Part shown: positions 36,501 to 49,922 of the stretch, piece after piece | Position numbering within the stretch: the stretch's first letter is position 1 | Layout: each line of letters starts with the position of its first letter | NCBI GenBank assembly: GCA_028564675.1 | Contig: JAOVVO010000206.1 | Coordinates: forward strand, 1-64,000 | DNA from: Onchocerca lupi | Lineage: Eukaryota; Nematoda; Chromadorea; Rhabditida; Onchocercidae | Length of the DNA stretch: 64,000 bases | Reading direction: 5' to 3' | Made by a program: the position numbers and the translations under genes | The notes under the pieces: generated by a model | Told to the model about the DNA's origin: nothing | Seen by the model: only the letters and a program-made list of their open reading frames with translations | The model's database searches: none

Positions 36501-39500
36501 TATTCTCACAATGTTTATAAAAAAAGCTGCTCATAGATCTATGTTTTATTTTTTAATTAAGCTCTAAATTTCACAGGGCATTGATGATAAAAAAAACAAC
36601 GATAGCAATTTTCAACTCAATTTGGAACGTATTCCTGAACCGCAGTATTTTGAAAAATCAATCGTCAAGTTTTTTTCCTCCTTGATGATTCTCGGGCAGT
36701 CATTTGCATTCCTATGTGTCCTGCATACTGTTACAAATATTATTTCTGAGAAAAATAGTGGCATAAAGGTTATTAATTTTTATCCTTGTTTTTAATTTAA
36801 ATTTTTTAAAAATTACTGTGAAAATCCTTTTTCAGGTGTACCGAATTAGTTGAAGAATCGCTAACATACTTTTTTCATAATTAGAATATAGAGAATTGAA
36901 ACTTTTCTTTCGTTGATTTCTTTTTTTCTTTTCTTTTCTTCTTTTTTTTTTTCTTTTTTTGATTTAAACTTTTTCCAAAGAAATATTAACGAAACTGGAT
37001 GAAAAAATATCAAACCAAAGAATTAAAGGAAAACATAGATATAAACTAAAATACAGGGATCGAGGAAGAATTTATTTCCACGAACACTTCTATATAAATC
37101 TTCTTAGCACCAATCCGAGAGCTCTAATAAGTTAACGTAGAATATTCAGCAACTGAATATATGATAAATTGTTTGGATTTTTACAGATATAGGTCATTTA
37201 TGAACCATTTCTACCATATATGAATTCAGACATGATAAAAAAGCTCTCATAATTGTTCGTATATCTGCTAAAACTTTCATTATAAAGTAATTGGTTGACT
37301 TACATTGATTTCAGCTTTTTTCTTTTTCAGGCATTTTTAACAATGATGGGTGTGCGTTCATTTACGTTTCATCTTGCACATACGATAATTGGTTTCATCA
37401 AAATTACATTAGTCTTATTGCCAATTACAGTCATGTTATTGCCACACATTCAGGTCACAGCTTCTTTTCTATTTCAATGTTTTCAAATTTTATGTTGAGA
37501 AAGCAAGCCTTAAACATTTAGTGTGATTGCAAACTAAATGTTATGATATTACATGTGATTCTTCTAGCTTGATTCGTTGGAAATTGTTGTTATCTAAATG
37601 CAGTCTTACTTTATGACACGAATTTAACACTAATGGATAATACCTAATTATCAAAGCTTAATTTTTATACTAGAATCATTGTGAAAATCGAATAAATTGT
37701 TTCAAACAAAATGTTTAGAATTCGCTATATATTTAGACAATTTCTTCGTGGTTATTTTTTTCCACTAACTTCATTTATGCTGTCGGTGCTGCTAGTTTTG
37801 CCCTTTTAATGTCTTGTATTTTCCACACACCTGATGCTGCAATGCGAGGAACTCTTATCATTTGGCTAATAACTACTGGTGGGTTGCAGTTTCATATTCT
37901 TGTATTTTTTCTTTAGTTTTAATCTTGTTTGCGAACTATTTCGCATTGTCAATGGAATTAATTAAGTCTGTTATGCCGTTTTCATTCTCAGATTTTTGCA
38001 GCCTTGACAAGATTGCAAGCGACAAATGGATCATTTGTTTTGAATATTATACTTTCATTGAATTTAAACTATGCTTTCATTTGTGCTCACAACGCTATGC
38101 TGGATTATATGAATCGAGGTAATTGCTTATTTTTGGATTCCTACAAAATTTCTACTAACTTGAATCTTTTATATGTATAATTGACACAGCCAGGTATTAC
38201 TGAAGCATTACTACAATGAAGTTTGAGAGTGGATGATTTTTGTTAATAAAGAGTGGTTTAGCCAAGATGGATATGACAGCTTAATTTCAAAAATTTCTTC
38301 GATTTCCTTGTTCGATATTTAAAAACATCAGTATTGATACAGCAAAAAATTCAAGTTTTATAACAAAAGATATTTTAATTAACCAATTAATGTACTCTTG
38401 TGTTATTTTGCGAAATATTTGATCATTTTCATCTTATTATCGTTTCTTTGAATTGTCTATTAAATTTCATTAGAATCTATTAAATTTTCATTAGAACTTT
38501 GCTCTTTTTTCTTTTTTCACTTTTCACCTCCTCGTTTTAATTTTTTCGTGAAAGTAGAATTGCAAGCATTCTAGAACTTTGTAATTTAATTTTCATTTTT
38601 ATTTTTTCTTAGTATTTATAGCTTTTTTTTGTTTTATTTTCTTAATTGCAATACTGTATCATGCCCTGAAAGATTCTTAAAAGCAGCAAAATTCTTTTCG
38701 TATAAGCAATTCTTTTTTAAGATGAATATTTGGGCATCTATAATATGTTTGAAAATACGATTTATACGTATTCATTCGGAACAGCACTAATGATGATGAT
38801 ATTTGATATTTTATGGATGTCGCTTTTAGCGATTTATTTGGATAATGTCTATCCATCTGGTGATTTACCACGAAAACCATGGTTCTTCTTTTTAAATGTA
38901 GGTTTAAATCAATAATACTAAATCTTTGATTTAATTATAAATACAGTTTTATATATGATATTTATGGCTTCACAAACATTTTTTGTGAGGGCAAAGCCGT
39001 GTTTCTATCATCATATTATTGCATCCCAGATCTTTTGATTATTTTTTTTTTTTTTTTTTTTTTTTTTGCTGGCAAGATAGAGAATCATTAAAATAAATAG
39101 AAAATTTTAATGGATAGTAGATGATCACAATCATTAGTGAACATATAAATAATATTTAATTACTTGGATCTCAAGTACCTTACAGTGACAGAATTTTTTA
39201 TCGAATATTGCATACTTTCGGAAATATTGCATTAGTAGAGAAATAATTAAATTAAATATAAATTGCTTTCTGGTGTTTCATGTAAATTCACAGGCCTTGG
39301 TGGAACTGTCACCAAGTTGTGTCAACTTTTTCTCGTAGACCAGCTAGGGATGGTTTATGCTATGATAGGTATAACAACGTTTGGCTTTATAGTCTGGGCT
39401 CGCCATATGTTTACTTTTTTACTTAGTGAAGATGTTATTATATTTTTTATCATTTTTTATATCGTCTTTAGTTGGTGCGCTTCCTTTGTCTAAAATCAAC

Positions 39501-42500
39501 TTAGAGCTTCTTGCATTGATGAGCAACAATTTAGTATGAAGTTTTGTAAATTAGTGAAGTCAGTATTTTTTACATTTACAGTTTTCAAGGAGAATGGAAT
39601 TAATAAACTTGTAGAAAAGATGTAAAATGAGCTTAATGAAAAATTTGAGTGTACAAATTAGCTGAAAAAAAGGTTTATTTACTATACAAATATGCTTTCA
39701 TCATTCTTTTCCTTTTTACAGCGATCGAACAAGAAACATCAGCAGTGCACTTTTCATGATTCATCCGATGCTCCGAATGAGAATATTCAAAAATATGAGG
39801 GAGATGATCAAGCAGACATCGATATACGACATTTGTCAAAAACTTACACTGTACAACCAGTTCTTAATAGCATGTCTTTTCGTGCTTATCGAGGAGAGGT
39901 AATTCAATTTTTCTTGTTAATTTTGGAATCAAAAAATGCTGTAACAGCGAGGAATAAAAACTTCTTTAAGCCGTCTTTAAGAAAGAGTTGAATTGAATAT
40001 GTAAAAATTTTATTACGAAAAAAATTTGACAAAAATTTGTCCCAACTTTTCTGTTCCTTCCATCATTTAAGCTTTCGAGGAAGACGGATTTATATTATTC
40101 ACGTAGTGCTAGAAAAACTAGAGGCCAGATGTATCACCTAAGTCAGCAGTTATAATTGCAAGTAGCGAATTTTTTTTGTTATTTAATGCATTATAGAGCA
40201 GCTTTTCATTTTTGTTTTGATGGAATGAACCGAACAGTATAATCTTTTATTTTTGCTTGTTCAAAAATCAATTGTACGATGATATTATTTTTCCAGATAA
40301 CTGTTCTTCTCGGACACAATGGTGCAGGAAAAAGTACAACATTCTCGTTGATAACAGGCCTTATTTCACCAACCTCTGGCTCTATTTATATTTGTGGCAA
40401 CAAAATGGAATCACATTCGATTGATCATTGTCAACAAGAAATCGGTTTCTGTCCACAGTACAATGCATTATTTAATTTATTGACAGTACGCGAACATTTG
40501 GAACTGTTTCGGAAACTTAGCGGCAATACAGTTGATTGTGTCATGGAACTGATGACAGATATGCAATTGGACAACGTAGCTGACGTGGTATTATCAATTA
40601 TATTTCTATAACATATTAACGCATTTCAAAGAGCAAGAAAATGACATTTCGGCAAACTATAGAAGATGGGTGACGATAGGATATAAACAATTCTGTTAAT
40701 AAGGTGGGATAAATTTGTAGTGCTCAATCTAGTCTGAAATATCAACAATGTTAAAATTGATAGAGCGATAATGTATTCCAAAATTGTTATCAAGCATTGT
40801 TTAGATTGCTGAAAAATTAAGCGGTGGGATGAAAAGAAAATTGTGTGTCGGAATATCTTTGGTTGGTGGACGTCGTATTATATTGTTAGATGAACCTACA
40901 GCTGGTATGGATCCAGCTTCCAGACAAGCTGTTGTCAAACTACTTCAACGTTATAAATGTGGCAGGTAATTTCATAATTTTGAAATTTATTTTTTTTTTG
41001 TTACAGTTTCCACGCGCTAAGTTTTACCTAAGCAACATTACTTATAAATCTGAAGCTAGATGTTGTCTATTTGCATAAGATGCAACAATTTATATCCTTT
41101 TTTTGCCACTTGATAATTGCATTTGGACTTAGCTATTCAGATATAAGCACTTTTGATTTTAGTATATTGTATCTATATGCTTTAGAACAATTCTTTTAAC
41201 AACCCATTATATGGATGAAGCTGATTTACTTGGTGATCGTATAGCAATTATGGTAAGGGGTCGGTTATTCTGTGCCGGTACATCGGAATTCTTGAAAAAT
41301 CGTTTTGGAACAGGCTATTTATTATCAATTGATTTGATGGTGAGTTGAAATTGCAATAATGAATTTTTGATGATGCTATATTTTGCTTCAAACTTTCAAT
41401 CTAAGTGATTTCAAATGAAAAATCAAATTTAAATTAGAAGTTTTATCTTGTCTTTGTTTCTTATGTAACAAAGTTTTTCGCGTAATTTGATTTTTAGTTT
41501 CTAATAGCAATGCCGTTTTTGTACTGAGAAAGATTTAAGAGTGAATATTTTCGCCGCATTATTAATATTACGATTGGCCGAAATGTAGCCAAAAAAAAGA
41601 GAAATAATATTGACTGTTAAATTAACAAATAATCAACCTCAGTATGAGATATCTCTTGAACTTTATTTTATTCTATTGTTTTTTCTTCGCAGCCTCGACA
41701 AAGTTCCCATCATTCTTTAACACAGAAAGAACAGCTGTTATCAATTATTAGGAAACATATTCCGGAAATTAAGAAGCAATCAGTAACACCTCAACAGATA
41801 ACCGTTTTGTTGCCTACTGAGAGTAAAAAGAGGTTTTTTTTTTATATATGTATATATCTCAATTTTTTTCAATTTTGTTTTTTTTTTCTCTGATTATTCT
41901 TATGTTTTTTGATTGGCATTTTAGCTTCCCCAATCTGTTTCTTGATTTGGAGCAGGACGCTGAAAAGAACGGTATCAATTCATTTGGCTTATCATCAAAT
42001 ACATTGGAGCAAGTTTTCCTAAGGTAATTTTTTCCTCCTATATTAATAGCTGATTAAATTTGAATTAGCTATTTTACAGCAAATTCTGCATTAATTATAC
42101 CATTAAATCATCTTCGCAGACCGTACCGATTATTGTTTGTTTCAAGCAAATCTGACAAAAAATTATCAGACTTGTTGAATTCGTAATGTTAGTTACAATT
42201 TATATTTCAGTGTGTATTGATGAACGTTGTAGGATATTGGGAATTGTGATTATTGTAAGAATAACTGAAAATCGAAACTTATGAGTTTAATTAGAACTGT
42301 AACAATCATTAATGGTACATAATTTAATATACTATTTTATATGCGATTTTAGAGTCGGAGAACTTGAGGATGCTGATTCTACAGCTCCCATTGACATTGA
42401 AAATATGGCGGAACAACAAGCTTCAATTCTTTGTAGTAATTCGTGTTAGTATCTCTTTTTGATACAATTTGGATGTTTTAGAAAATTTGACTTATGTACA

Positions 42501-45500
42501 AATATAGATATGTATTTATATTACAGGAATACGAAATGCATACATTAGCTAAGATCTTATCGAGGTTTGATAATACAACAATATGAATGTATAAGGGGTA
42601 AAATGTCCAGGCAAATTTCACTATCAGAAAGAAAACATTAAGGCGAAAATACTGAACATCTTAATTTACAACTACGTAAAAGATAGAGATCTCTTTACAA
42701 GTTCAATACTGCATATATTTTTGAAGCATACATTCTAGATTTCATTGATTAAAAGATATTTGCTATTGCTTTCCTTAAACAGTCTTTAAAAAGATATAAC
42801 GAAATTTAGAGAAGAAAAATTGGAGAAATTAAATTGGCCATAAAAAAATTTCAGTAAAAGTGAATTTTGAATTATGTTTCGTTTATTTATTTTCAGCTAT
42901 TCGCACAGGACTGTTGCTGTGGATTGTACAAGTTATTGCACTACTTAAAAAACGTTTCATATACTATAAGAAACAGTGGCCACGACTTATTTTTCAGATC
43001 ATCTTTCCTGTAATTGTTCTCCTACTTGCTGTTCTTTATGTGAAAAATTTGTCAACTGGAGATGAAAAAAGACATGGTATACTTATACTTTTACACATGC
43101 TCATAAAATTCTTGCATGAAATTAGATTGCTTTGAAAGTTTACTATGAATCTGTGAATGTAGAAATTGGAAAATATCAGCAATTTCAATGATTTTTGAAG
43201 TTTCAATTTGCAGAAATTCTGCTGAATGCAGGACGTATAAATCCTTCTGTTGTTCTCTTACAACTGGAAGATCCTGAAACGTTGTTCGGCCAAAATATTC
43301 TGCAAATAGTACGAAACATAACCGGTTATTCATATAAGCTAATGCCATCGTCCGAAAGCTTGGAACTCAGTCTTGCTAAGTTGCCAAAAGTAAATGTTTA
43401 TGCTGTGAAAAGGGGACGATCCGAATTTTAACATAAGAGTTAATCTTGTAATGACATATTAAAAACTGTACTACTTCATGGTTTATCATATCGTTAATTC
43501 AAGTTAGCACAACTTATTTTTCAATGAAAATTCATAATATTTTTTCAAACATCTAAGAAACATTTCTTTATATTATAATTAAAATTTTAATTTTTTTTTG
43601 ATGCACTGCAATAAGCTTCGAATATTTAAATGTTCAGATACCACCACCTGTTAGCGTGGCTGTTATGTACAACATGAAAAATAGTTACATTTCTGCTACG
43701 GCATTTTTCAATGCTAAAGCTAGATATGGACCAGTTATTGCAACAACATTAATAAGCAACGCAAGATTGGGACAGTTTGCAGGTAATAAAATTTCACTTT
43801 ATTTGTTAAAATTTTATAGAATTTAAATTAAATTTAGCAAAAAAAAAAAAAAAAAAATTTCCTTTGAATATCGCTGTGTATATTTGAATTCAAAATATTT
43901 TAGATTCTTTAAATTGACGTTTATTCTGGCAGCTTTTTTATTATTCTAAAAACATCTATTGATCTTTACAAAAAAAAAAAAAAAAAAGAATTTATCATAA
44001 TTTTGGACTGTCATCCATTTGTTCTTATAACTCTTATATGATTCATAACATCACAAAATAATATCTGATATTGTATGTGGCAGATTCATTTTTAGATTCC
44101 ATTAAAGTTTCCTTCCTTCCATACGGTAACGTAAGCGATGTCAGTCCTTTGGTCTCATTAAATTCCCACATGTTTTTAATAACACAGGTTTTGATTTCCA
44201 TTTTTGCTTTCGTATCTTCTTGCTTTGTATTCTATATTGTCGACGATCTCAATACGAATTTTCTTAATCAGGCAAGTTCTCCCTACGGTTTTAATTAATG
44301 TTTGCTTAAACTTTTAATTGGTTGATCGCTATTTTTTTAGAAAAACTTCTTGCAAAGATAAAGAGTAAACGATGATTATTTATAAGAGGATGATCATTAT
44401 TTAATTTGTCTATTCTACAAATCACTTATTTTATTGCCCAAATTTGTGCTTCCTATGCTTGCACAATCTTTTTGATTTGGATCACATAGCCTTTGAACCC
44501 GTGTGTTAATGTATCCAATCTCAGTGGCTTTTCTCATATTCTAAATCATCTTTCAAAGGATTGAGTTGAGAATTTAGATTGGGTACTGATACCTCATTTT
44601 CTCACAGGCTTGAACAGAATCTTTTTTATTAGAAGATTTTTATTTTATGGAATGCTAGAATATTTAAAAGTACTTGAAAATTGGAAAAAGATGATTCTTG
44701 AAAATTAATTTCTTCAGTGTTTCTTATGAGCGGTTATAAAATACAGCAAATAAAAAGCTTAAAGTTTTCAAATATTATTTTTCAGCAGCTTCGTGCTCGA
44801 TTGAATACATTTATTTACTTCTTATCTGTGATAATTGCGGATTTGATCCTTTATGCATTCGTCTGTGCCATTTTTATTGTTATTTTGAGCGAATGGCTAA
44901 GTAATCTTAAATTTGAGTAAGTTTTTACATGGATTATATTTCTTACAGAGTTGAAAATAAGATTTATATTTTTAGTGCTTAATGACCAGGTTTACTCGTT
45001 TTATGAAACTATAAGCACACATTGAATGCAGCTATTCCAAATTCTTTAATTATAAATTGATTTGAGAGTTTGAGGGTAATTTAAAATTGCCACGAATTGA
45101 TCTTTACATATAGCAAGGTCTTTTTTGCATTAGGGCTTATAGGTTTTGATGTTCAACTTGTTTCGAGCTATCCAGTAATTTTTCTTCTCATAATATATCC
45201 AAGTCGAATTGATATCGTAGTTATTCATTACTTGATAATTATCATGATTAATTACAGTTTGTTATTGCTTTGGTTGATATATTTATGGTCAACATTACCA
45301 TTCGTTTATTGTATGGCTTTCTTAATTAATCATCCAGGACGAGCTTATGGTTTGCTGATCACCATAGCACTAATCTCTGCCCTTTGTGCTAACATCATAC
45401 CGTACATTATGGTGTTCATAAAGCTGAAATTATTTCCATATTTGCATGTAAGTTATTTTGCCTTTAAAAATTTTTTCAGTTTTGGACTTTGAAGTTTAAT

Positions 45501-48500
45501 TGTCTTTTTCTTTTTTTTTTTTTTTATTTTGTAAATTTAGATTCATACTTACTTTACGGAGCGAAGGAGTGCATTATAAAGGAATCAAATCCGTGTATAT
45601 ATTTTTTAAAAATATTAAAAGATAAATTATTCGATGTAGGGAAAAATAATTTAAGAAGTCGGAATTGAAATTTCATTTTAATTTCCTAAGTTACATCTTG
45701 TGCATGTTAATTTTATTTCAAATATTTGGTTCCCAAATTTTTAATATATGCAATAGATGATACGATCATTCTTCTGGAAACAACAGTATTCAAGTTAATG
45801 CATTTAGAATTGTGTTCTAAGTCCTGGGATGCATGATTGATGGCTGAGTAATTACAAAGAGTTAAGATAATTCAAGAGTTTTTGCTTTATCGAAGAGATT
45901 AGGAGAAGAAATTTGTTTCTTTGAATTTCAGACAACATTTTTGTTAACGCTTCCAACGTACAGCATGTCATACGCTTTGAGTATGATTTTAGTTGGTGAT
46001 GTCAACAAGGACACGAATGATCTGTATAGTTGGGAGGTGCTTTTTTTATCTATTTTTTAAAAAATTTGAATGCACTTGAAAGTATTCAATTACTTAGATG
46101 TTTTGAAAAATATGATGAAATTTTTTATACAACCTGACATTTCTGCGTTTTTTGTGACTCTTTTTTAAATACAGCTACATTATATGTTGCTGAAGATTGC
46201 TCTCAAAGGTTAATTTTTAAATAATTTGACCACAAAATTTAATAGGTGAACATATTTTTGGATATAGCGGAGATGACATCGTAACTTATAGAACATTAAG
46301 TTTCTCATAAACATAAGCAGTGCTTTCTTTCTAAAAGAAAACTAAATTTTGTATTTTTGTTTTATTCTCAAAATGACGAGGCTATTGTAACACTGCAATA
46401 ATCTCATTTTGAGAATCTCTTATTTTAAAGAAACTATCATCAAAACTGATTCGTATCGTTCATTATTGTTAGAATTGACAAAGACCATAAATGACTGAAA
46501 TACGTCGATATTTTTTTCGTTTGCTTCAAACAGACTTTAAATTCCTTATAATTCATTTCTATTCTTTCAAAATTCATAATGATTTCTTTAAGAATGAGGC
46601 AATTATTGATACTGTTCAATTAGGTTATGCTTTCAGAAAAAATTGGTTGGAATTTCCAAGTTGACAGATTAAAAAAGATGTGAACTTTCATTTTTTAGAA
46701 GCTTGGACGCATTTATTTCTTAATGGTTTGTTCGGGATTTTTATTTTGGATTGCTTTAATGATAATAAATTTCAAACCTATGGCAGTATTCATGCATTAT
46801 TGGTTGTCGGTAATGAGAAAGAAAACATCAAGTTTATCAATGGTTTGGATCTAACTTTCATTTTTTAAAAATGTCAATGTATTTTGCATCATGAAGTTAT
46901 ATCGTTGTAAGATTTTTTAAAAAATAACAAAACACTTATACTTTCTTCAATGTACTTGTGCGAAAGCAAAACGAGGCACTAAATGATAATGTAGAAGTGC
47001 AATGACTTGATTGCATCGAATTCTAGGAGAAAAATCCAAAAATTCTGGCCAAATTGATATTGAAGAAAGTATAAGTGTATTGTTAGAAATAATATAGTGA
47101 TTTTATGGGAAAATTTCGCCAAATTCTAGAAATGAATGATGTGAATGGTTTAATACAATAAAATGAAGCTTCAAATCAAATTCAGGCTTCTGAAGGAAAA
47201 ATAAAAAAACAAAAACTTGTTGAGTTGGTCAGTTTAAAAATTACAGTGGAAAGATAAATTATTTTCTAAGATATGGTAATGAAGAACTTTGAGAAAAAGT
47301 TCTATTCTTTATAGCAGAAACTTATCTTTAATTGAAAAAGAGACGAATGATTGAAATGTAATTTCGAAAAAGACATATGTTTTAATTTTTCAAGTATTTT
47401 AGTATAAAATCAGCTTGGAAGATATTGATGTAAAGAAAGAGCGAGAATACATATCGCAGAAAAGAAATGCCGAATTATCACTTGCCGTCCGTAATTTGAA
47501 TAAGTTATATGGGAATTTGCATGCTGTTCGTAATCTTACGTTTGGTGTCGAACCTGGTGAATGCTTTGGTCTGTTAGGTTCGTTTTGCCAAATTTTCCTC
47601 AGTTTTCTTAGTTACGAAACATGTTATAAGAGGTTTAAAAATTTACTAATGATCAAATAGGTCATTAATAAATAGAGAGTTTTTAACTTAACGAATTAAT
47701 TAGCAGTGAATTTCTTCAGAAACTTGTTAAATTATATATATTGTCTTGCTAAATGGAAATAATAATGAAAGAGAGAAAGACAAAGTTACAAAAACTTTCC
47801 ATTTTCGCATTTAAGAAAGCATCTTTTTTAAATAATTGTGAGATTTTTAAGTATGAAATTCAATTTTTGAAGTGATTTGAAATTCATTTTAGAAATTTTC
47901 AGGAGTAAATGGTGCGGGTAAAACAACAACATTTGATATGCTAACTGGTGTATCTATACCGGATGGAGGCGAAGCTTTCATCAATGGCCGTTCGATTTTA
48001 AAGAAACAGGTTTAATTTTTATGTATTAAATGGTTAAATTTACTAAATTAAAATTTTCCTTTGAAATTTGCAGTGCAATGTAGTAACCTTACCAAAGTAA
48101 AACTGCAGTATACTGTTTTCACTGCAATCATTGTAATGTTCGATGTATCTTCATATTTTTTTTTTTTTATTTTATTTGCTGATCCTGTCATGTGAGAACT
48201 TTTCAGATAATTGGATTCTGTCCACAAGTTGATGCATTGCATCCCAAACTTACAGCTAGACAAACTCTACAGCTCTTAACTTCGCTTTATGGCTTTGTTA
48301 ATCCTATGAAACATGTGGAAACCCTTCTTGAAGCAGTATCCTTGACAGCGCATGCCGATATTTGCACTGAATTTCTTAGGTTATATCTAACACTTATCTA
48401 AAGAATAGAAATGAAAGTTTTATGTTCTCGAGATTTAACAGTAATCAATTCCGTAGATTATATGAGTTTTTGTGTCGATTAGTTGATGATCTGGGAACAT

Positions 48501-49922
48501 TTATTCCTCTAAAATATGTATTTGATTATTGTTTTCACGAAGTTCTTTCTGGAAGTTGATTGCATATCATTCAGGATCAGTTTTGATATTTCTTAACTAC
48601 TAACTGGTTTTAATATATACATATATTTTAACCGTCAGAGGCTGCTGATGATTAAAAAATATCAAAAGCGTTTCATGAAGACACTTTACGTATTGTTAAA
48701 TTGTTTTTCACTTCACGTCTTTTTCCGTTATTTGCTCAAGTAAACCACCTGATCTCAATCACTAACCGCACTAGTTGTTACAGTTAGGTTAGAAACATTT
48801 CAGTCCAGCGCTAATACAAATTTTAGATATTACCATATGCAAAATAATAGGCTTATGCGGATTCTGTCCAGATTGTTTTTTCAAAAAAAAAGTGGATTGT
48901 TTATGATCTTCGTTGGCCTATTATTTCATTTGATTGATATTTGTTTTTGTTTTTTCAGTGGTGGACAGCGACGGCGTTTGAGTTTAGCAGTAGCATTGAT
49001 ATCACAAACTGATTTAATACTGCTCGACGAACCGACTGCTGGAATTGATCCAAAAGCAAGGCGTCAAATTTGGTGTTTACTCAATGCAATGCGCGAAAAA
49101 CAACGAGCAGTGCTTCTTACTTCACATAGCATGACTGAGTGCGAAGCACTCTGTAATCGTATTGGGATCATGGATCAAGGCTCTTTGATCGCTATTGGAA
49201 CACCACAGCATATTAAGACAAGGTTAAGCTTCTTCTTTTTACAATTATGTACAATTATACGAAAAGCAGGTAGAAATGATATCAACCGAAGAATTTTGCA
49301 TGCAGTGAGTATGCCTTTTCGGACGCCTTTTCATGGCCTTCGAAGCTGTTTGGTCATTTTTTATTCTCTTTCATTTCATTTGTGGTAACAAAAAAGAGAA
49401 AGGGAAATTCACTATGATTTTTGTTTTTTCAGATTTGGTGAAAAATACACATTGATTATAACTATTTCTGATCAATATAGACGAGAAGATTTAATCTGTT
49501 TGGTTAAAAAAATTTTTCCTCATTCCATTGAGAAAGGTGCTTATCGCACATGTCTATTATGGGATATTACAAAGAGGGAAAATGACAAGTGAGTACCTTT
49601 CTCAGATTTCAACAGTTCATTTTGGTATCAAATGGCAAAAATCACATAATGTTAAAGTAAACTGAAATTACATTTTTAAAAAATAAACAGGCTACAAATT
49701 TATTCGAAAAGGATAAACTGACCAGTGGATAATAATTTTGAAATCTTAATCTAACACAAAAAAAATTCAGTAATTTTCGCATTATTATTGTAATATAGGT
49801 GGTCGCAGATGTATAGAGAATTAAGTCAAATTGCTGCGCAGTTTCCATGGATTACTGATTATTCACTGACGCAGACGACACTAGAAGGAGCCTTTTTGCA
49901 ACTTTCACAACGCGAAAAGTGA
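33579..49922 (+). CDS. ABCA-subfamily full ABC transporter, CED-7/ABT-like (30 exons, 1594 aa)
   Basis: ATP-driven membrane transporter of the lipid-handling ABCA group. Exons: 33579-33704, 34119-34270, 34422-34609, 35978-36207, 36577-36768, 37331-37453, 37737-37878, 38002-38118, 38722-38897, 39722-39898, 40297-40587, 40805-40965, 41186-41339, 41693-41832, 41925-42023, 42353-42444, 42897-43076, 43214-43389, 43638-43782, 44084-44271, 44786-44916, 45258-45447, 45932-46036, 46699-46809, 47403-47577, 47903-48009, 48207-48379, 48959-49222, 49433-49588, 49799-49922. All phases agree (4785 nt). First transmembrane segment is at about residues 22-41, with further clusters at 265-470 and 880-1260. NBD1: Walker A GHNGAGKST 547-555, Q595, LSGGMKRK from 643, LLDEP with D667-E668, His699. 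NBD2: Walker A GVNGAGKT 1321-1328, SGGQRRR from 1414, D1437-E1438, His1470. Both sites look catalytically intact. C. elegans CED-7, of similar size, works in apoptotic-cell clearance; orthology versus other nematode ABCA (abt) genes is unproven. Odd points: exon 3 uses a TTTGAG acceptor and intron 20 is GC-AG. Confidence 0.9.
39290..39416 (+). pseudogene. Wolbachia-like cytochrome c oxidase subunit I scrap in intron 9
   Basis: Within the transporter intron, two frames carry pieces of a COX1 protein: QVVSTFSRRP at about 39316-39347, then after a one-base-type shift LGMVYAMIGITTFGFIVWAR followed by HMFT, ending near 39414. This spans the conserved region before the copper-binding VWAHHM motif, here VWARHM. 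The wording is closer to alphaproteobacterial COX1 (for example STFSRKP, GFIVWAHHMFT) than to nematode mitochondrial COX1, and codons such as GTC, GGC and CGC are foreign to T-rich nematode mtDNA. A short, dead bacterial transfer is the best reading; a mitochondrial source is the alternative. Confidence 0.6.
44272..44785 (+). other. GC-AG intron of the ABC transporter
   Basis: The donor reads CAG|GCAAGT and the acceptor TTTTTCAG. This is the only boundary in the 30-exon model that needs GC instead of GT. The exon frame VDDLNTNFLNQ runs to the junction and continues in phase 0 with QLRARLNTF, so the junction is well constrained. A GCAAGT donor is the usual form of this rare intron class. Confidence 0.7.

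Noticed and set aside
36836..36870. Strong TTTTTCAG acceptor as the start of an exon after exon 5
   Set aside because: In the needed phase it gives VYRIS then a stop. Splicing exon 5 to 37331 gives the expected EKNSGIK-AFLTMMGV.
39263..39493. Open frame as an exon of the ABC transporter
   Set aside because: Its text is COX1, not ABCA, and the flanking exons already join in phase without it.
45097..45492. 131-codon open frame across exon 22 of the ABC gene taken as one exon
   Set aside because: Only the part from 45258 (LLLLWLIYLWSTLPF on) is ABCA-like and it joins in phase from exon 21 through a TTACAG acceptor; the upstream part is I/V/F-rich intron translation.
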